Origin: Sphaerisporangium album
GTDB taxonomy: Bacteria; Actinomycetota; Actinomycetes; Streptosporangiales; Streptosporangiaceae
Assembly (NCBI RefSeq): GCF_003323745.1
Contig: NZ_QOIL01000008.1
Coordinates: forward strand, 269,404 to 333,403
Length of the DNA: 64,000 nt
Direction: 5' to 3'
In this document: one piece after another, positions 1 to 9,256 of the stretch
Layout of the letters: every line of letters starts with the position of its first letter
How positions within the stretch are numbered: the stretch's first letter is position 1
The notes under the pieces: generated by a model
Told to the model about the DNA's origin: nothing
Seen by the model: only the letters and a program-made list of their open reading frames with translations
The model's database searches: none
Made by a program: the position numbers and the translations under genes

Positions 1-759
<759 letters not shown>

Positions 760-998
760 TCAGGGGGGCGTCGGAGGGTAAGGCGGACAGGCCCTGAGCT
801 GGGATCATGCCCGGACGGTGCGGCGCCGCCGGGGGTTCGGAGGCCGGCCGCGCGCGACCGTCCGGCGAGGGCGGCGGGGGCGAGCGCCGTGACGTGGGGG
901 AGCCTGCCGGAGGTAACACAGCAGGGAACGGGCGGGACGACCGGCCGGTTCCCCGGACGTCCGCCCAGGCGGGCTGCCCGGGTCAGGAACACGGCCTG

Positions 999-1137
999 GT
1001 CAGGAGCGGCCCGCTAGGGAGTGCGGCGCGGTCAGGAGTGCGGCGCGGTCAGGAGTGCGGCGCGGTCAGGAGTGCGGCGCGGTCAGGAGTGCGGCGCGGT
1101 CAGGGAGCGGCCCGCTCGGGAGCGCGGCGCGGTCATG
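999..1137. repeat. 17-bp tandem repeat array in the dnaK-lipoprotein intergenic region
   Basis: Four identical head-to-tail copies of GTCAGGAGTGCGGCGCG occupy 1031-1098, with degenerate copies on both sides (about 999-1030 and 1099-1137). The 17-base period is not a multiple of three, so the array is unlikely to be coding. It lies just past the stop codon of the lipoprotein gene. The rest of 720-1000 is GC-rich sequence in which I see no gene. Confidence 0.85.
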
Positions 1138-1615
1138 AGCGCGCACCGTCCACGATCTTGCGCTTACCGAGGGGGGACTTCAGCTTGACCGTGGTGGTCT
1201 TCTGCAGCGCGATCTCGATGCAGGCGACGTCGCGCGCGTTCGCCGCGGTGCCCTCGTAGAGGGTGATCGTCACGCGCTTGGACGTCTCCCGCACCTTCAC
1301 GTGGTCGAGCACGGTGCAGGGTTCGACCCCCGACCACCAGATGACCTTGATCTTGCGTCCGTCCCTGGTGGGCTTCGCCTTCTCCCACCGGACCTTGTGC
1401 GTGTTGATCGTGTGGCCCTTCGGCCTCGTGGGCGACGGGCCTGTCGCCGGGGCCGTGGGCGAGGAGGTGCCGCCCGTCGCCACGATGGTCGACGTCACGG
1501 CGTGGTCGGGGTTCGGGCTCATGGCAGTGGCACGCGGAACATCGTTCGGAACATTGCCGCATCCCACGGTCAGCAGCAGGGATCCGGCCGCCAGAGTCGC
1601 CGTCATCATCCGCAT
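1133..1615 (-). CDS. Putative lipoprotein of unknown function
   Basis: A 160-residue exported protein. The N-terminus MRMMTATLAAGSLLLTVGC is a lipoprotein signal with lipobox LTVGC, so the mature protein should be anchored on the outer face of the membrane at Cys19. A Thr/Ser/Pro-rich linker (about 38-66) follows, then a basic, beta-rich C-terminal domain with two cysteines (EPCTVLD and VACIEIAL) that could form a disulfide. An AGGG motif sits only 2 bases before the first ATG but 8 before the ATG of codon 3, so translation may start at codon 3 (158 aa). I do not recognise the family. The 17-bp repeat array begins at its 3' end. Confidence 0.75.
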   Translation of the reverse strand: MRMMTATLAAGSLLLTVGCGNVPNDVPRATAMSPNPDHAVTSTIVATGGTSSPTAPATGPSPTRPKGHTINTHKVRWEKAKPTRDGRKIKVIWWSGVEPCTVLDHVKVRETSKRVTITLYEGTAANARDVACIEIALQKTTTVKLKSPLGKRKIVDGARS

Positions 1616-1768
1616 ATCCCTATGACGTACCCGATCTCGCCCCGGTTCGGACCTGTGGCGGCAAGGTCAAACCGCAACATGGTCGTCCGGGCTCCCAAGA
1701 TCGGCGCCCCGGCCGCCGTAAGGTGGGAAGATCTCGCCCCGCGAACCGTCCCGCCAGGAAGGGTGCCA

Positions 1769-2716
1769 ATGGTGTTGCGTCGCGTTCTGCTGGCCGCTTC
1801 GAGCAACGACCGTGTGGAGAGCATGGTCCGCACGTCGGGGATCGCCCGGCGCGTCATGAGCCGCTATGTCGCGGGCACGGGCGTGGAGGACGCCGCCTCC
1901 GCCGCCGCGGCCCTCACCGCCGACGGCTACCTCGTGACGCTCGACCACCTCGGCGAGGAGGCGCGAGGTCCGGCCCAGGCCGCCCGCGCGGCCGACACCG
2001 CCGTGGCCCTCCTGGACGCCCTAGACCGGCGCGGGGCCGCCAAGGGCGCCGACCTGTCGGTCCGGCTCTCGGTGCTCGGCCTGCACGTGGACGAGGGGCT
2101 CGCGCGGGACTGCGCCGCGCGCGTCTGCGCGGCCGCGGGCGAGCTTGGGGCCACCGTGACCGTCGACACCGAGAACGCCGCCCTGGCCGACCGCGCGCTG
2201 CGCGTCCACGCCTGCCTGGTGGAGGACCACCCCTCGACCGGCGCCGCAGTCCAGGCCGCGCTGCGCGGAGCCGAGCACCACTGCCGGGCGCTCGCCGCCG
2301 CGCGCGTACGGCTGTGCGCGGGCACCCCGGGCGGGCCGGCGTCGGTCTCCTACGGGCGGCCCGCCGACGTCGACAGGTCGTACGTCCGCTGCCTGAAGGT
2401 GCTGATGGAGGGCGGCGGCTACCCCATGGTGGCCACGCACGACCGGCGGCTGATCGAGGTGGCGTCGGCGCTCGCCGTGCTGAACGAGCGCGAGCCCGGG
2501 TCGTTCGAGTACCAGATGTGGCACGGCGTGCGCCCGCCCGCGCTGGAACGGCAGGCCGCCCACGGCGCGCGCGTGCGCGTCCGCGTCCCGTACGGGCCGG
2601 GCTGGTACGGGCACCTGGCCCGCCACTTCGCCGGGCGCACGGGCAACCTCGCCGACCTGGTCCGCTCCATGGCCGGTCGTCGGGAGGTCACCCGGGGAAC
2701 TGGTAGTCGGCGGTGA
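1769..2716 (+). CDS. Proline dehydrogenase (PRODH, FAD-dependent)
   Basis: Oxidises L-proline to 1-pyrroline-5-carboxylate with FAD and passes electrons to the quinone pool. The 315 residues form a monofunctional PutA-type barrel: central MVATHD, then EYQMWHGVRP, and a late RVRVPYG segment typical of PRODH active-site strands. The ATG at 1769 has CAGGAAGGG at the right distance; the frame is open further upstream, but only because of GC bias. No P5C dehydrogenase is adjacent. The 3' end overlaps the convergent NTF2-like gene by 29 bases, and proC, which catalyses the reverse direction, lies 0.6 kb downstream. Confidence 0.9.
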   Translation: MVLRRVLLAASSNDRVESMVRTSGIARRVMSRYVAGTGVEDAASAAAALTADGYLVTLDHLGEEARGPAQAARAADTAVALLDALDRRGAAKGADLSVRLSVLGLHVDEGLARDCAARVCAAAGELGATVTVDTENAALADRALRVHACLVEDHPSTGAAVQAALRGAEHHCRALAAARVRLCAGTPGGPASVSYGRPADVDRSYVRCLKVLMEGGGYPMVATHDRRLIEVASALAVLNEREPGSFEYQMWHGVRPPALERQAAHGARVRVRVPYGPGWYGHLARHFAGRTGNLADLVRSMAGRREVTRGTGSRR

Positions 2717-3137
2717 TGCGGCCGTCCTCCCCGACGACCAGAATCTCCAGGCCGCCGCCCAGCGCCTCGCCGCCGCCCGCGGGCACCATCTCCCAGTGGA
2801 GCTTCACGACGTCGCGCAGCGCCACGGCGGGCGCGCCCAGCCGGAAGACGTACTGCCCGGGGGCGACGAACTCCTCGTAGGCCCGGGTCACCCGGAGCTC
2901 CAGGGCCTCGTACCCGTGGGCCTCCAGGGTGGGGGCGCCGAAGCCCAGCTCGGCGGCGGCCTCGCGGAGTTCCTGCGGCGGGTGCAGGATGTGGACGCCG
3001 TCCTCGGCCCAGAGCGCCTGGACGGCCTTGCGGCGCAGCTCGGCGTCCGGCTCGTTCCAGAGGGCGACGTAGCGGGCGGCCAGGTCCTGGGCATGGGTGT
3101 CGGTCACCGTCTTGTTGATCACCGTCTTGTTGAGCAC
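2688..3137 (-). CDS. NTF2/SnoaL-fold protein of unknown function
   Basis: A 149-residue soluble protein starting at GTG with GAGGAG five bases upstream. The pattern of an N-terminal helix (AARYVALWNEPD), LWAEDGVHI, a helical middle part and a final curved sheet (VKLHWEMVP, ITADYQF) is that of the SnoaL-like/NTF2 cone fold, which includes polyketide cyclases, isomerases and small-ligand binders. No catalytic dyad can be assigned by eye. The gene sits between proline dehydrogenase and proC on the opposite strand, so a link to proline metabolism is only positional. Confidence 0.75.
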   Translation of the reverse strand: MLNKTVINKTVTDTHAQDLAARYVALWNEPDAELRRKAVQALWAEDGVHILHPPQELREAAAELGFGAPTLEAHGYEALELRVTRAYEEFVAPGQYVFRLGAPAVALRDVVKLHWEMVPAGGGEALGGGLEILVVGEDGRITADYQFPG

Positions 3138-3260
3138 TGTGTCTCCTCGCTCGTCTGTTCGCTTTACCCCCAAACCTTGCGAGAAGGGGTGCGGGGCGAC
3201 AATTCCCCACAGGGAATGGCGCGGGCGTGCGCGGTCGCGCCCGGACCACCCCGGAGTCGG

Positions 3261-3266
3261 TAGGCT
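3261..3266 (+). promoter_or_regulatory. Predicted -10 box for proC
   Basis: TAGGCT lies 36 bases before the proC ATG, and a Shine-Dalgarno GAGGTG lies between them. No convincing -35 is visible, which is common for actinobacterial promoters. Confidence 0.4.
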
Positions 3267-3302
3267 GCGAGGGTTTCCGGACGTTACGCGAGGTGCCTTG
3301 AG

Positions 3303-4097
3303 ATGATCGCGATTCTCGGTACGGGCAAGATGGGCGAGGCCCTGCTGTCCGGGCTGCTGCGCGCGGGTGTCGAGCCGGGCGAGATCATCGCCACGGCCCG
3401 CCGCGAGGAGCGCGCCGCCGCCCTTCGCGAGCGCCACGGCGTGCGGGTCGTGCCCAACAGCGAGGCCGCCAAGATCGCCGACACGCTCATCCTCGCGGTC
3501 AAGCCGCAGGACATGGGCGCCCTGCTGAACGAGATCGCCTCCCACGTCCCCGCGGGCAAGCTGGTCATCACGGTCGCGGCGGGCATCACGACGTCCTTCG
3601 TCGAGGCGCGGCTGGGCGACGAGGTCCCGGTCGTGCGGGTCATGTCGAACACCCCGGTGCTGGTGGACGAGGCCATGAGCGTCATCTCCGCCGGGGCGCA
3701 CGCCTCCGAGATCCACCTGGAGCAGACCGAGAACCTGCTCAGGCCGGTCGGCAAGGTGCTGCGTATCCCGGAGTCCCAGCAGGACGCCGCGACCGCGCTC
3801 TCAGGCAGCGGCCCGGCGTACTTCTTCTACCTGGTCGAGGCCATGGTCGACGCCGGAATCCTGCTGGGCATGCCGCGGGCGGCCGCGCTCGACATGGTGA
3901 CCCAGTCGATCGTCGGCGCGGCGATCATGCTGCGCGACTCGGGCGAGCACCCGGTGATCCTCCGCGAGGCGGTCACCTCGCCGGGCGGGACGACGATCTC
4001 GGCCATCGCCGAGCTGGAGCGGCACAGCGTCCGGGCGGCCTTCCTGGCCGCCATCGAGGCCGCGCGCGACCGCAGCCGCCAGCTCGCCTCGGGCTGA
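3303..4097 (+). CDS. proC: Pyrroline-5-carboxylate reductase
   Basis: Last step of proline biosynthesis: reduces 1-pyrroline-5-carboxylate to proline with NAD(P)H in the cytoplasm. The 264 residues match the family's usual length. The N-terminal Rossmann motif is ILGTGKMGEALLSGL, followed by AVKPQDM, VRVMSNTP, the SGSGPAYFF segment and the diagnostic C-terminal signature REAVTSPGGTT. The ATG at 3303 has GAGGTG at a suitable distance. It appears monocistronic, between an NTF2-like gene and an EF-hand gene, both on the other strand. Confidence 0.97.
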   Translation: MIAILGTGKMGEALLSGLLRAGVEPGEIIATARREERAAALRERHGVRVVPNSEAAKIADTLILAVKPQDMGALLNEIASHVPAGKLVITVAAGITTSFVEARLGDEVPVVRVMSNTPVLVDEAMSVISAGAHASEIHLEQTENLLRPVGKVLRIPESQQDAATALSGSGPAYFFYLVEAMVDAGILLGMPRAAALDMVTQSIVGAAIMLRDSGEHPVILREAVTSPGGTTISAIAELERHSVRAAFLAAIEAARDRSRQLASG

Positions 4098-4198
4098 CGG
4101 CCGGGGAGGCCCTTCGGGACCGCCGAGCGGCCGCTCTCGGCCGCAGGGCGTCAGGTCTGGGCCCGAAGCGCGTCGAACTCAGTCGCGGGGCGTCGGGC

Positions 4199-4417
4199 TC
4201 AGCCGAAGGGCGTCAGGCGGACGAACTCCTCGAACGAGATCCGCCCGTCGCCGTCCGCGTCACCGGCCTGGTCGAGCGCGCCGATCGCCTCGGCCGGCAG
4301 GTTCGGGAAGTGCTCGCTGAACTCGGCGTGGGTGATGTAGCCGTCGCCGTCGACGTCGATCTCCGCGAAGCACCGCCTGAGCGCGGCCCATCGCTCGTCC
4401 GTGGGTTCTGCCGTCAA
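4199..4417 (-). CDS. Small two-EF-hand calcium-binding protein (calerythrin-like)
   Basis: A 72-residue acidic cytoplasmic protein made almost entirely of one EF-hand pair. Loop 1 (residues 21-32) is DVDGDGYITHAE and loop 2 (53-64) is DADGDGRISFEE; both have Asp at positions 1, 3 and 5, Gly at 6 and Glu at 12, so both should bind Ca2+. The start is TTG with GGAGG about 9 bases upstream. Small EF-hand proteins are recurrent in actinomycetes as calcium buffers or sensors; no partner is evident here. Confidence 0.85.
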   Translation of the reverse strand: MTAEPTDERWAALRRCFAEIDVDGDGYITHAEFSEHFPNLPAEAIGALDQAGDADGDGRISFEEFVRLTPFG

Positions 4418-4608
4418 GGAGATCCGCCTCCCGGCGCGAGAAGGTACCTGATACGGCGAACACCCTAGTTCCCGACATTCCGCCGATGTACCTACGGGTG
4501 GTCACCAATGCCGTCGAACCGGGTCCCCTGCTAAACCGTTAGGAAACCTTGCTATTAAAGTGCCATCATGTCCGTCGCGCGGGAACGGGCGTATATGGGG
4601 GCATTGCG

Positions 4609-5874
4609 ATGGAGTGCGCTGAAGCGGCAGAGGTGTCCGAAACGGCGCCGAAGCCCGAGGACGAGCGGAGCGGCGGGCCCGCCGTCTGGACGCGGGACTT
4701 CCGGCTGTTCTTCACCGCCCGGTCGGTCTCGACGCTCGGCACCGGGATGGTGCCGGTCGCGATGTCCCTCGGCGTGATCCAGGCCGGATACGGCGCCACC
4801 GGGGCCGGTCTCACGATGGCGGCGTCCATCGTCCCCCTGGCCCTGTTCATCCTGTTCGGCGGCGTGTTCGCCGACCGGTTCACCCCGCGCCGCATGATGG
4901 TCGGCGCCGACGCCGTCCGCGTTCTCACCCAGACGGTCACGGCCACCCTGTTCCTCACGGGCACCCCCACGCTGTGGCACCTCATGGTGATCTCCGCCGT
5001 CAACGGCACCGCCGCGGCGATGTTCCAGCCGGGGCTGGCGAGCCTGATCCCGCAGATCGCCACCGACGTGCAGCGCGCCGTGGCCACCCAGCGCACCTCC
5101 GAGTCCTTCATGCTCCTGCTCGGCCCGTCGGTCGCCGGCTTCCTCGTCGCGTACGCCGACGTCGGCGTGGTGTTCCTGATCGACGCCGCCGGGTTCGCCG
5201 TGAGCGCCGCCTGCCTGGCGCTGCTGCGGCTGCGCGGCGTCCCCCGGGCCGCCCAGGAGGGGTCGATCTGGGTGAACCTCAAGGTGGGATGGCGGGAGTT
5301 CCGCTCGCGCACGTGGATGTGGGGCGTGATCGTCATCTGGGCGGTCATGGGCATCGCCGTCTTCGGCCCGGTCTTCCCGCTCGGCGCCGTGATCATCAAC
5401 GACGCCTACCAAGCCACCGGGTACGGGTTCGTCACCTCGGCGTTCGGCGCGGGGACGATCCTCGGCGGCCTGGTCGCCATGCGTGTCAGGCCGCAGCGGC
5501 CGCTCGCCGCCGGAGCGCTGGCGATGTTCTTCTTCGCGCTGGAGCCGCTGTCGATCACCCTCGTGCTGCCGTTGCCGCTCATGGCGGCCCTGCACCTCGT
5601 CGCGGGCGCCGGGTCGGCGTTCTGGGGCGTCATGTGGATGACCAGCGTGCAGACGCAGGTCGCGCCGGGGGTGCTGAACCGCGTCCACGCCTACGAGGTC
5701 GCCGGGTCGGTCATCGCCGTGCCGATCGGCCAGTCCCTCGCCGGCCCGGTCGCCTCGCTTGCGGGGGCCAGGGAGGTGCTGGCGGTCTCGTCGATCGTCT
5801 CGGTCATGGGGTGCGTCCTGCTGCTGTCGGTCCCCGCGATCCGCCGCCTGCGCCGCGTCGCGGCCACGCCCTGA
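4609..5874 (+). CDS. Major facilitator superfamily exporter (enterobactin/macrolide-type DHA family)
   Basis: A 421-residue integral membrane protein with about twelve hydrophobic segments, beginning after a charged cytoplasmic N-terminus (to about residue 28). The loop after the second segment reads GGVFADRFTPRRMM, the conserved MFS loop 2-3 motif (G-x-x-x-D-R-x-x-R-R). This arrangement fits proton-driven drug or siderophore export; the substrate cannot be read from the sequence. The ATG at 4609 is preferred because it follows a GGGGG stretch at about 7 bases; the frame also extends upstream to 4549. The efflux operon begins 66 bases downstream on the same strand with its own promoter. Confidence 0.88.
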   Translation: MECAEAAEVSETAPKPEDERSGGPAVWTRDFRLFFTARSVSTLGTGMVPVAMSLGVIQAGYGATGAGLTMAASIVPLALFILFGGVFADRFTPRRMMVGADAVRVLTQTVTATLFLTGTPTLWHLMVISAVNGTAAAMFQPGLASLIPQIATDVQRAVATQRTSESFMLLLGPSVAGFLVAYADVGVVFLIDAAGFAVSAACLALLRLRGVPRAAQEGSIWVNLKVGWREFRSRTWMWGVIVIWAVMGIAVFGPVFPLGAVIINDAYQATGYGFVTSAFGAGTILGGLVAMRVRPQRPLAAGALAMFFFALEPLSITLVLPLPLMAALHLVAGAGSAFWGVMWMTSVQTQVAPGVLNRVHAYEVAGSVIAVPIGQSLAGPVASLAGAREVLAVSSIVSVMGCVLLLSVPAIRRLRRVAATP

Positions 5875-5927
5875 CGATGTCCGTACTTCCCTGGGGTACC
5901 AGGCGGAGGGGCGGGTGATCGCCCTCT

Positions 5928-5943
5928 TACGATGGGCCGCGTG
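5928..5943 (+). promoter_or_regulatory. -10 box directly in front of a start codon (leaderless start of the efflux operon)
   Basis: TACGAT (5928-5933) is followed after seven bases by GTG at 5941. That spacing puts the transcription start on the start codon, and no Shine-Dalgarno sequence is visible. Confidence 0.5.
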
Positions 5944-7359
5944 ACGATTCGTCGCGGTATCCCCCCGCTTCTGCTCGGGCTCACGGTGTTGCTCATCGCG
6001 GCCTGCTCTCCCGACGAGGCGCCCAAGGTGCAGATCGGGGAGGCCACCCGCGCCCCGGTCAGCGAGGTCGTCGAGGCCCCCGCCACGGTCGGCGCCCGCG
6101 CCACGGCGACCCTGCGCTCCCCGGCCGCGGGGACGGTGGCCAAGCTGTACGTCCAGGACGGCGACACGGTGACCAAGGGGCAGCTCCTGGTCAGGATCAG
6201 CTCGCCGCAGGCCAAGGACCAGCTCGCCCAGGCACGCCAGGCAGAGCGGCAGGCGTCCAAGCCCGTGTCCATGGGCGGCGTCGCGGCGCCGGGCGTCCGC
6301 CTGGCCGCTCCCAACGTCACCGCGTCCCTGGATCGCAAGGTCGCCCGCGGGTTCGCCAGGGCGCGGGCCGCCGCGAAGAAGATCGAGGACGCGCGGGTCC
6401 GCGCGCAGCTCGTGACCGCGATCGACGCCGCCGAGACCCAGCACCGCGCGCAGAGTGCCGCGCTGAACCAGATCACGCGTAACCTCACCCGCTCGGTGAA
6501 CCTGGCGCTGTCGCAGGTCAGCGGGCAGATCGGGGCGGGGCTCGGCGGGCTGGCCACGTCCATGTCCTCACTTCGGGCGGCCTCGAAGGCGCAGGCGAAG
6601 GCGGCGGCGAAGGCCGCGAAGGCGACCGTGGACGGGCTCGTGGTCAAGGCGCCGTTCGGCGGCGTCGTCACGCTGGGCGGGCCGCCGGGCGGCGGCTCGG
6701 CGAACCTCGGCGCGCTGCTCGGGCAGCTCCCCCCGGGCCTCGCCGGGCAGGCGGGCGCTGCGGCGGGCGGGTCCGGCGGCGGTGGCGCGGCGTCCTCCGC
6801 GTCCGGGGGCACGATCGCCACCGGCGTCCCGGTCTCGGCGGGCGACGCCCTGGTCACCGTCACCGACGTCTCCAAGCTCTCCCTGTCGGCCGACGTGGAC
6901 GAGACCGACGTGCTGCTCGTCGGCCCCGGCGTCAAGGCCGAGGTCGAGCTCGACGCCGTCTCCGGGGCCACCTACCAGGCCAGGGTCACCGGCGTCGGCG
7001 TCACCCCGAAGGAGGGCACGACCGGCGGCGTCAGCTATCCCGTGCGGCTCGCGCTCGGCGTGGGAACGTACGACGGCGGGGGAGCGGCGCCCGCGCCCAA
7101 GCCCGGCATGAGCGCGGTCGTCAGGCTCACCGTGCGCGACTCGCCCGACGCGGTGGCCGTCCCCGCCTCCAGCGTGGTCACCAGCGGCCGGGAGACCGTC
7201 CTGTGGGTGGTGCGCGGCGACGGCACCGCCGAGCGCCGCGTGGTCAAGCTGGGGGCCCAGGGCGACGCCGTGGTCGAGGTGGCGCACGGCATCTCGGTCG
7301 GCGAGCGCGTCGTCGTCAAGGGCGCCGACACCGTCCGCGCCGGCCAGCCGCTCTCATGA
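5941..7359 (+). CDS. Efflux periplasmic-adaptor-like lipoprotein (HlyD/MacA family)
   Basis: A 472-residue adaptor of a MacAB-like ABC efflux system, anchored outside the membrane by a lipoprotein signal with lipobox LIAAC (Cys22 from the GTG). The domains are: a first half-lipoyl strand (RSPAAGTVAKLYVQDGDTV, about 56-75), a long Ala/Lys-rich coiled coil (about 105-230), the second half-lipoyl (VKAPFGGVV), a Gly/Ala/Ser-rich loop, then a beta-barrel and membrane-proximal region ending with a VKGADTVRAGQPL strand. Its TGA overlaps the ATG of the ATPase gene, so the three genes are translated in sequence. GTG 5941 is chosen because of the leaderless promoter; ATG 5932 is the alternative. Confidence 0.88.
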   Translation: MTIRRGIPPLLLGLTVLLIAACSPDEAPKVQIGEATRAPVSEVVEAPATVGARATATLRSPAAGTVAKLYVQDGDTVTKGQLLVRISSPQAKDQLAQARQAERQASKPVSMGGVAAPGVRLAAPNVTASLDRKVARGFARARAAAKKIEDARVRAQLVTAIDAAETQHRAQSAALNQITRNLTRSVNLALSQVSGQIGAGLGGLATSMSSLRAASKAQAKAAAKAAKATVDGLVVKAPFGGVVTLGGPPGGGSANLGALLGQLPPGLAGQAGAAAGGSGGGGAASSASGGTIATGVPVSAGDALVTVTDVSKLSLSADVDETDVLLVGPGVKAEVELDAVSGATYQARVTGVGVTPKEGTTGGVSYPVRLALGVGTYDGGGAAPAPKPGMSAVVRLTVRDSPDAVAVPASSVVTSGRETVLWVVRGDGTAERRVVKLGAQGDAVVEVAHGISVGERVVVKGADTVRAGQPLS

Positions 7360-8075
7360 TCTTCGAAGAGGCCGGCGTCCCCGCGTTCGAGGCCGTGAAC
7401 CTGACCCGCTCCTACCGGCTGGAAGGGGTGTCGGTGGACGCGCTGCGCGGCGTCAGCCTGCGCATCCACCACGGCGAGTCCGTCGCGATCGTCGGGCCCT
7501 CCGGGTCGGGCAAGTCAACGCTCATGCATTTGCTCGGCTGCCTCGACCGGCCGACCTCCGGCACGCTGCGCGTCGACGGCGCCGACGTCTCCACACTCGA
7601 CGACGCCGGGCTCGCCGAGCTGCGCAACAAGGCCATCGGCTTCGTCTTCCAGTCCTTCCACCTGCTCGGCCGCACCTCCGCGCTGGACAACGTGGCGCTG
7701 CCGCTGGTCTACCGGGGCGTCGGACGGGCCGAGCGGCGCGAGCGCGCCCGCAGGGCCCTGGAGGCGGTCGGGCTCGCGCACCGCCTGGACCACCGGCCGT
7801 CCCAGATGTCCGGCGGCGAGCAGCAGCGGGTCGCCATCGCGCGGGCCCTGGTCGGCGACCCCAAGGTCGTGCTCGCGGACGAGCCGACCGGCAACCTGGA
7901 CTCCCGCAACGGCCAGGAGGTGATGGGCATCCTCGCCGACCTCAACACCGCCCGCGGCGTCGCCGTCGTCCTCGTCACACACGAGCGGGAGGTCGCCGAG
8001 GCGGCCCGCCGTCAGATCCACGTCCGCGACGGCCTCATCGAGCGGGACACCGTCTCGGGGACGGGCCCGCGGTGA
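7356..8075 (+). CDS. ABC transporter ATP-binding protein (MacB/LolD-type)
   Basis: A 239-residue cytoplasmic ATPase that powers the adaptor-permease pair. It has Walker [10 protein letters not shown], a Q-loop at FVFQSFHLL, signature [15 protein letters not shown], Walker [13 protein letters not shown] and the H-switch VLVTHE. Asn in EPTGNLD and the FHLL segment are typical of MacB/LolD-class type VII ABC systems. The start overlaps the adaptor's stop as ATGA, and its own stop overlaps the permease GTG, so expression is tightly coupled. Its role is mechanotransmission-type export of a lipophilic substrate or peptide; the substrate is unknown. Confidence 0.95.
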   Translation: MIFEEAGVPAFEAVNLTRSYRLEGVSVDALRGVSLRIHHGESVAIVGPSGSGKSTLMHLLGCLDRPTSGTLRVDGADVSTLDDAGLAELRNKAIGFVFQSFHLLGRTSALDNVALPLVYRGVGRAERRERARRALEAVGLAHRLDHRPSQMSGGEQQRVAIARALVGDPKVVLADEPTGNLDSRNGQEVMGILADLNTARGVAVVLVTHEREVAEAARRQIHVRDGLIERDTVSGTGPR

Positions 8076-9256
8076 GGACCGCCGAGGCGTCCCGGATGGC
8101 GCTGGAGGCCCTGCGTGTCAACCGGCTGCGCAGCGCGCTCACGATGTTCGGCGTCGTGATCGGCGTGTCGGCCGTGGTCATCCTCGTCGCGATCGGCACC
8201 GGCGCCAAGGAGGCCATCGAGGGGGAGATCGCGGGGCTGGGCAGCAACATCATCCTGGTCGTCCCCGGTCAGGTCGGGCTCGGCGCGGCACCCACGCAGA
8301 GCCGCCTGGACCTGAACGACGTCGCGTACGTCCGCCGCGTCGTCGGCGATCCGGCGAAGGTGACGGTCGCCGTCAACTCCGGCGAGTCCGTACGGGTGGG
8401 ACGTACCGAGGTGTTCGCCACGATCACCGGCACCGACGAGTACATGCCCAACATCTTCGAACGGCCGCTGCGCCGGGGCCGGTACCTCAGCGGCACCGAC
8501 GTGGACACGCGGCGCAGGGTGGCCGTCCTCGGGGCGGAGGTCGGGGAGAAGCTCTTCGGGGACGTCGACCCGATCGGCCGCCAGGTGACGATCGCGGGCG
8601 TGCGGTTCCGCGTCATCGGCCTGTACGAGTCCGTCGGCGCGACGTTCGGCGTGGCCAGGGACCAGGAGGTGCACATCCCGGTCACCACGGCCCAGCGGCT
8701 CATCGGCCTGTCGCGGATCAACGGCATCGCGGTCGGCGCCTCCGGCCCGGACGAGATCGAGCCGCTGCGGCAGCGCGTCGTCGACGGGCTGAGCGGGCGC
8801 TACCCCGGCGAGCGGTTCAGCGCCGTCACCCAGACGCAGTTGCTCGGCACGATCGGCAGCGTCCTCGGCATGCTCACCGGCGTGCTGGCGGCCATCGCGG
8901 GCATCTCGCTGCTCGTCGGCGGGGTCGGCGTCTCGAACATCATGCTGGTCAGCGTGCGCGAGCGCACCCGCGAGATCGGGCTGCGCAAGGCGCTCGGCGC
9001 GCGCGGGCGCGACGTGCTGGGGCAGTTCCTGATCGAGGCCGTGCTGCTCACCACGATCGGCGGGGTGATCGGCATCCTGCTCGGCGTGGGCGGCTCCCTG
9101 CTGATCCAGGCGCTGTCGCCGGTGCCGGCCGCGATCACGTGGTGGTCGATCGCGCTGGCCTTCGGGGTGTCGGCCGGGGTCGGCGTCTTCTTCGGCGTGG
9201 CGCCGGCGCGCAGGGCCGCCCGCCTGGACCCGGTGATCGCCCTGCGCGCGGAGTGA
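8072..9256 (+). CDS. ABC transporter permease (MacB/FtsX family)
   Basis: A 394-residue type VII ABC permease. One membrane segment near the N-terminus (about 23-45) is followed by a large extracytoplasmic MacB-PCD domain (about 50-245) and three further segments in the C-terminal FtsX domain. The latter contains the family motif VRERTREIGLRKALGA and ends with PARRAARLDPVIALR. The GTG start overlaps the ATPase stop by four bases. With the two preceding genes it makes a complete tripartite system for a monoderm cell, with the lipoprotein adaptor standing in for a periplasmic component. No regulator is adjacent. Confidence 0.93.
   Translation: MRTAEASRMALEALRVNRLRSALTMFGVVIGVSAVVILVAIGTGAKEAIEGEIAGLGSNIILVVPGQVGLGAAPTQSRLDLNDVAYVRRVVGDPAKVTVAVNSGESVRVGRTEVFATITGTDEYMPNIFERPLRRGRYLSGTDVDTRRRVAVLGAEVGEKLFGDVDPIGRQVTIAGVRFRVIGLYESVGATFGVARDQEVHIPVTTAQRLIGLSRINGIAVGASGPDEIEPLRQRVVDGLSGRYPGERFSAVTQTQLLGTIGSVLGMLTGVLAAIAGISLLVGGVGVSNIMLVSVRERTREIGLRKALGARGRDVLGQFLIEAVLLTTIGGVIGILLGVGGSLLIQALSPVPAAITWWSIALAFGVSAGVGVFFGVAPARRAARLDPVIALRAE

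Noticed and set aside
1031..1098. Possible CRISPR array
   Set aside because: The 17-bp units are directly adjacent with no spacers between them, and no cas genes are present.
4555..6444. 629-codon open frame antisense to the MFS gene and the adaptor start
   Set aside because: It is the mirror of high-GC3 genes: low-complexity Arg/Gly/Asp-rich translation, no family motif, and it crosses the real start of the efflux operon.
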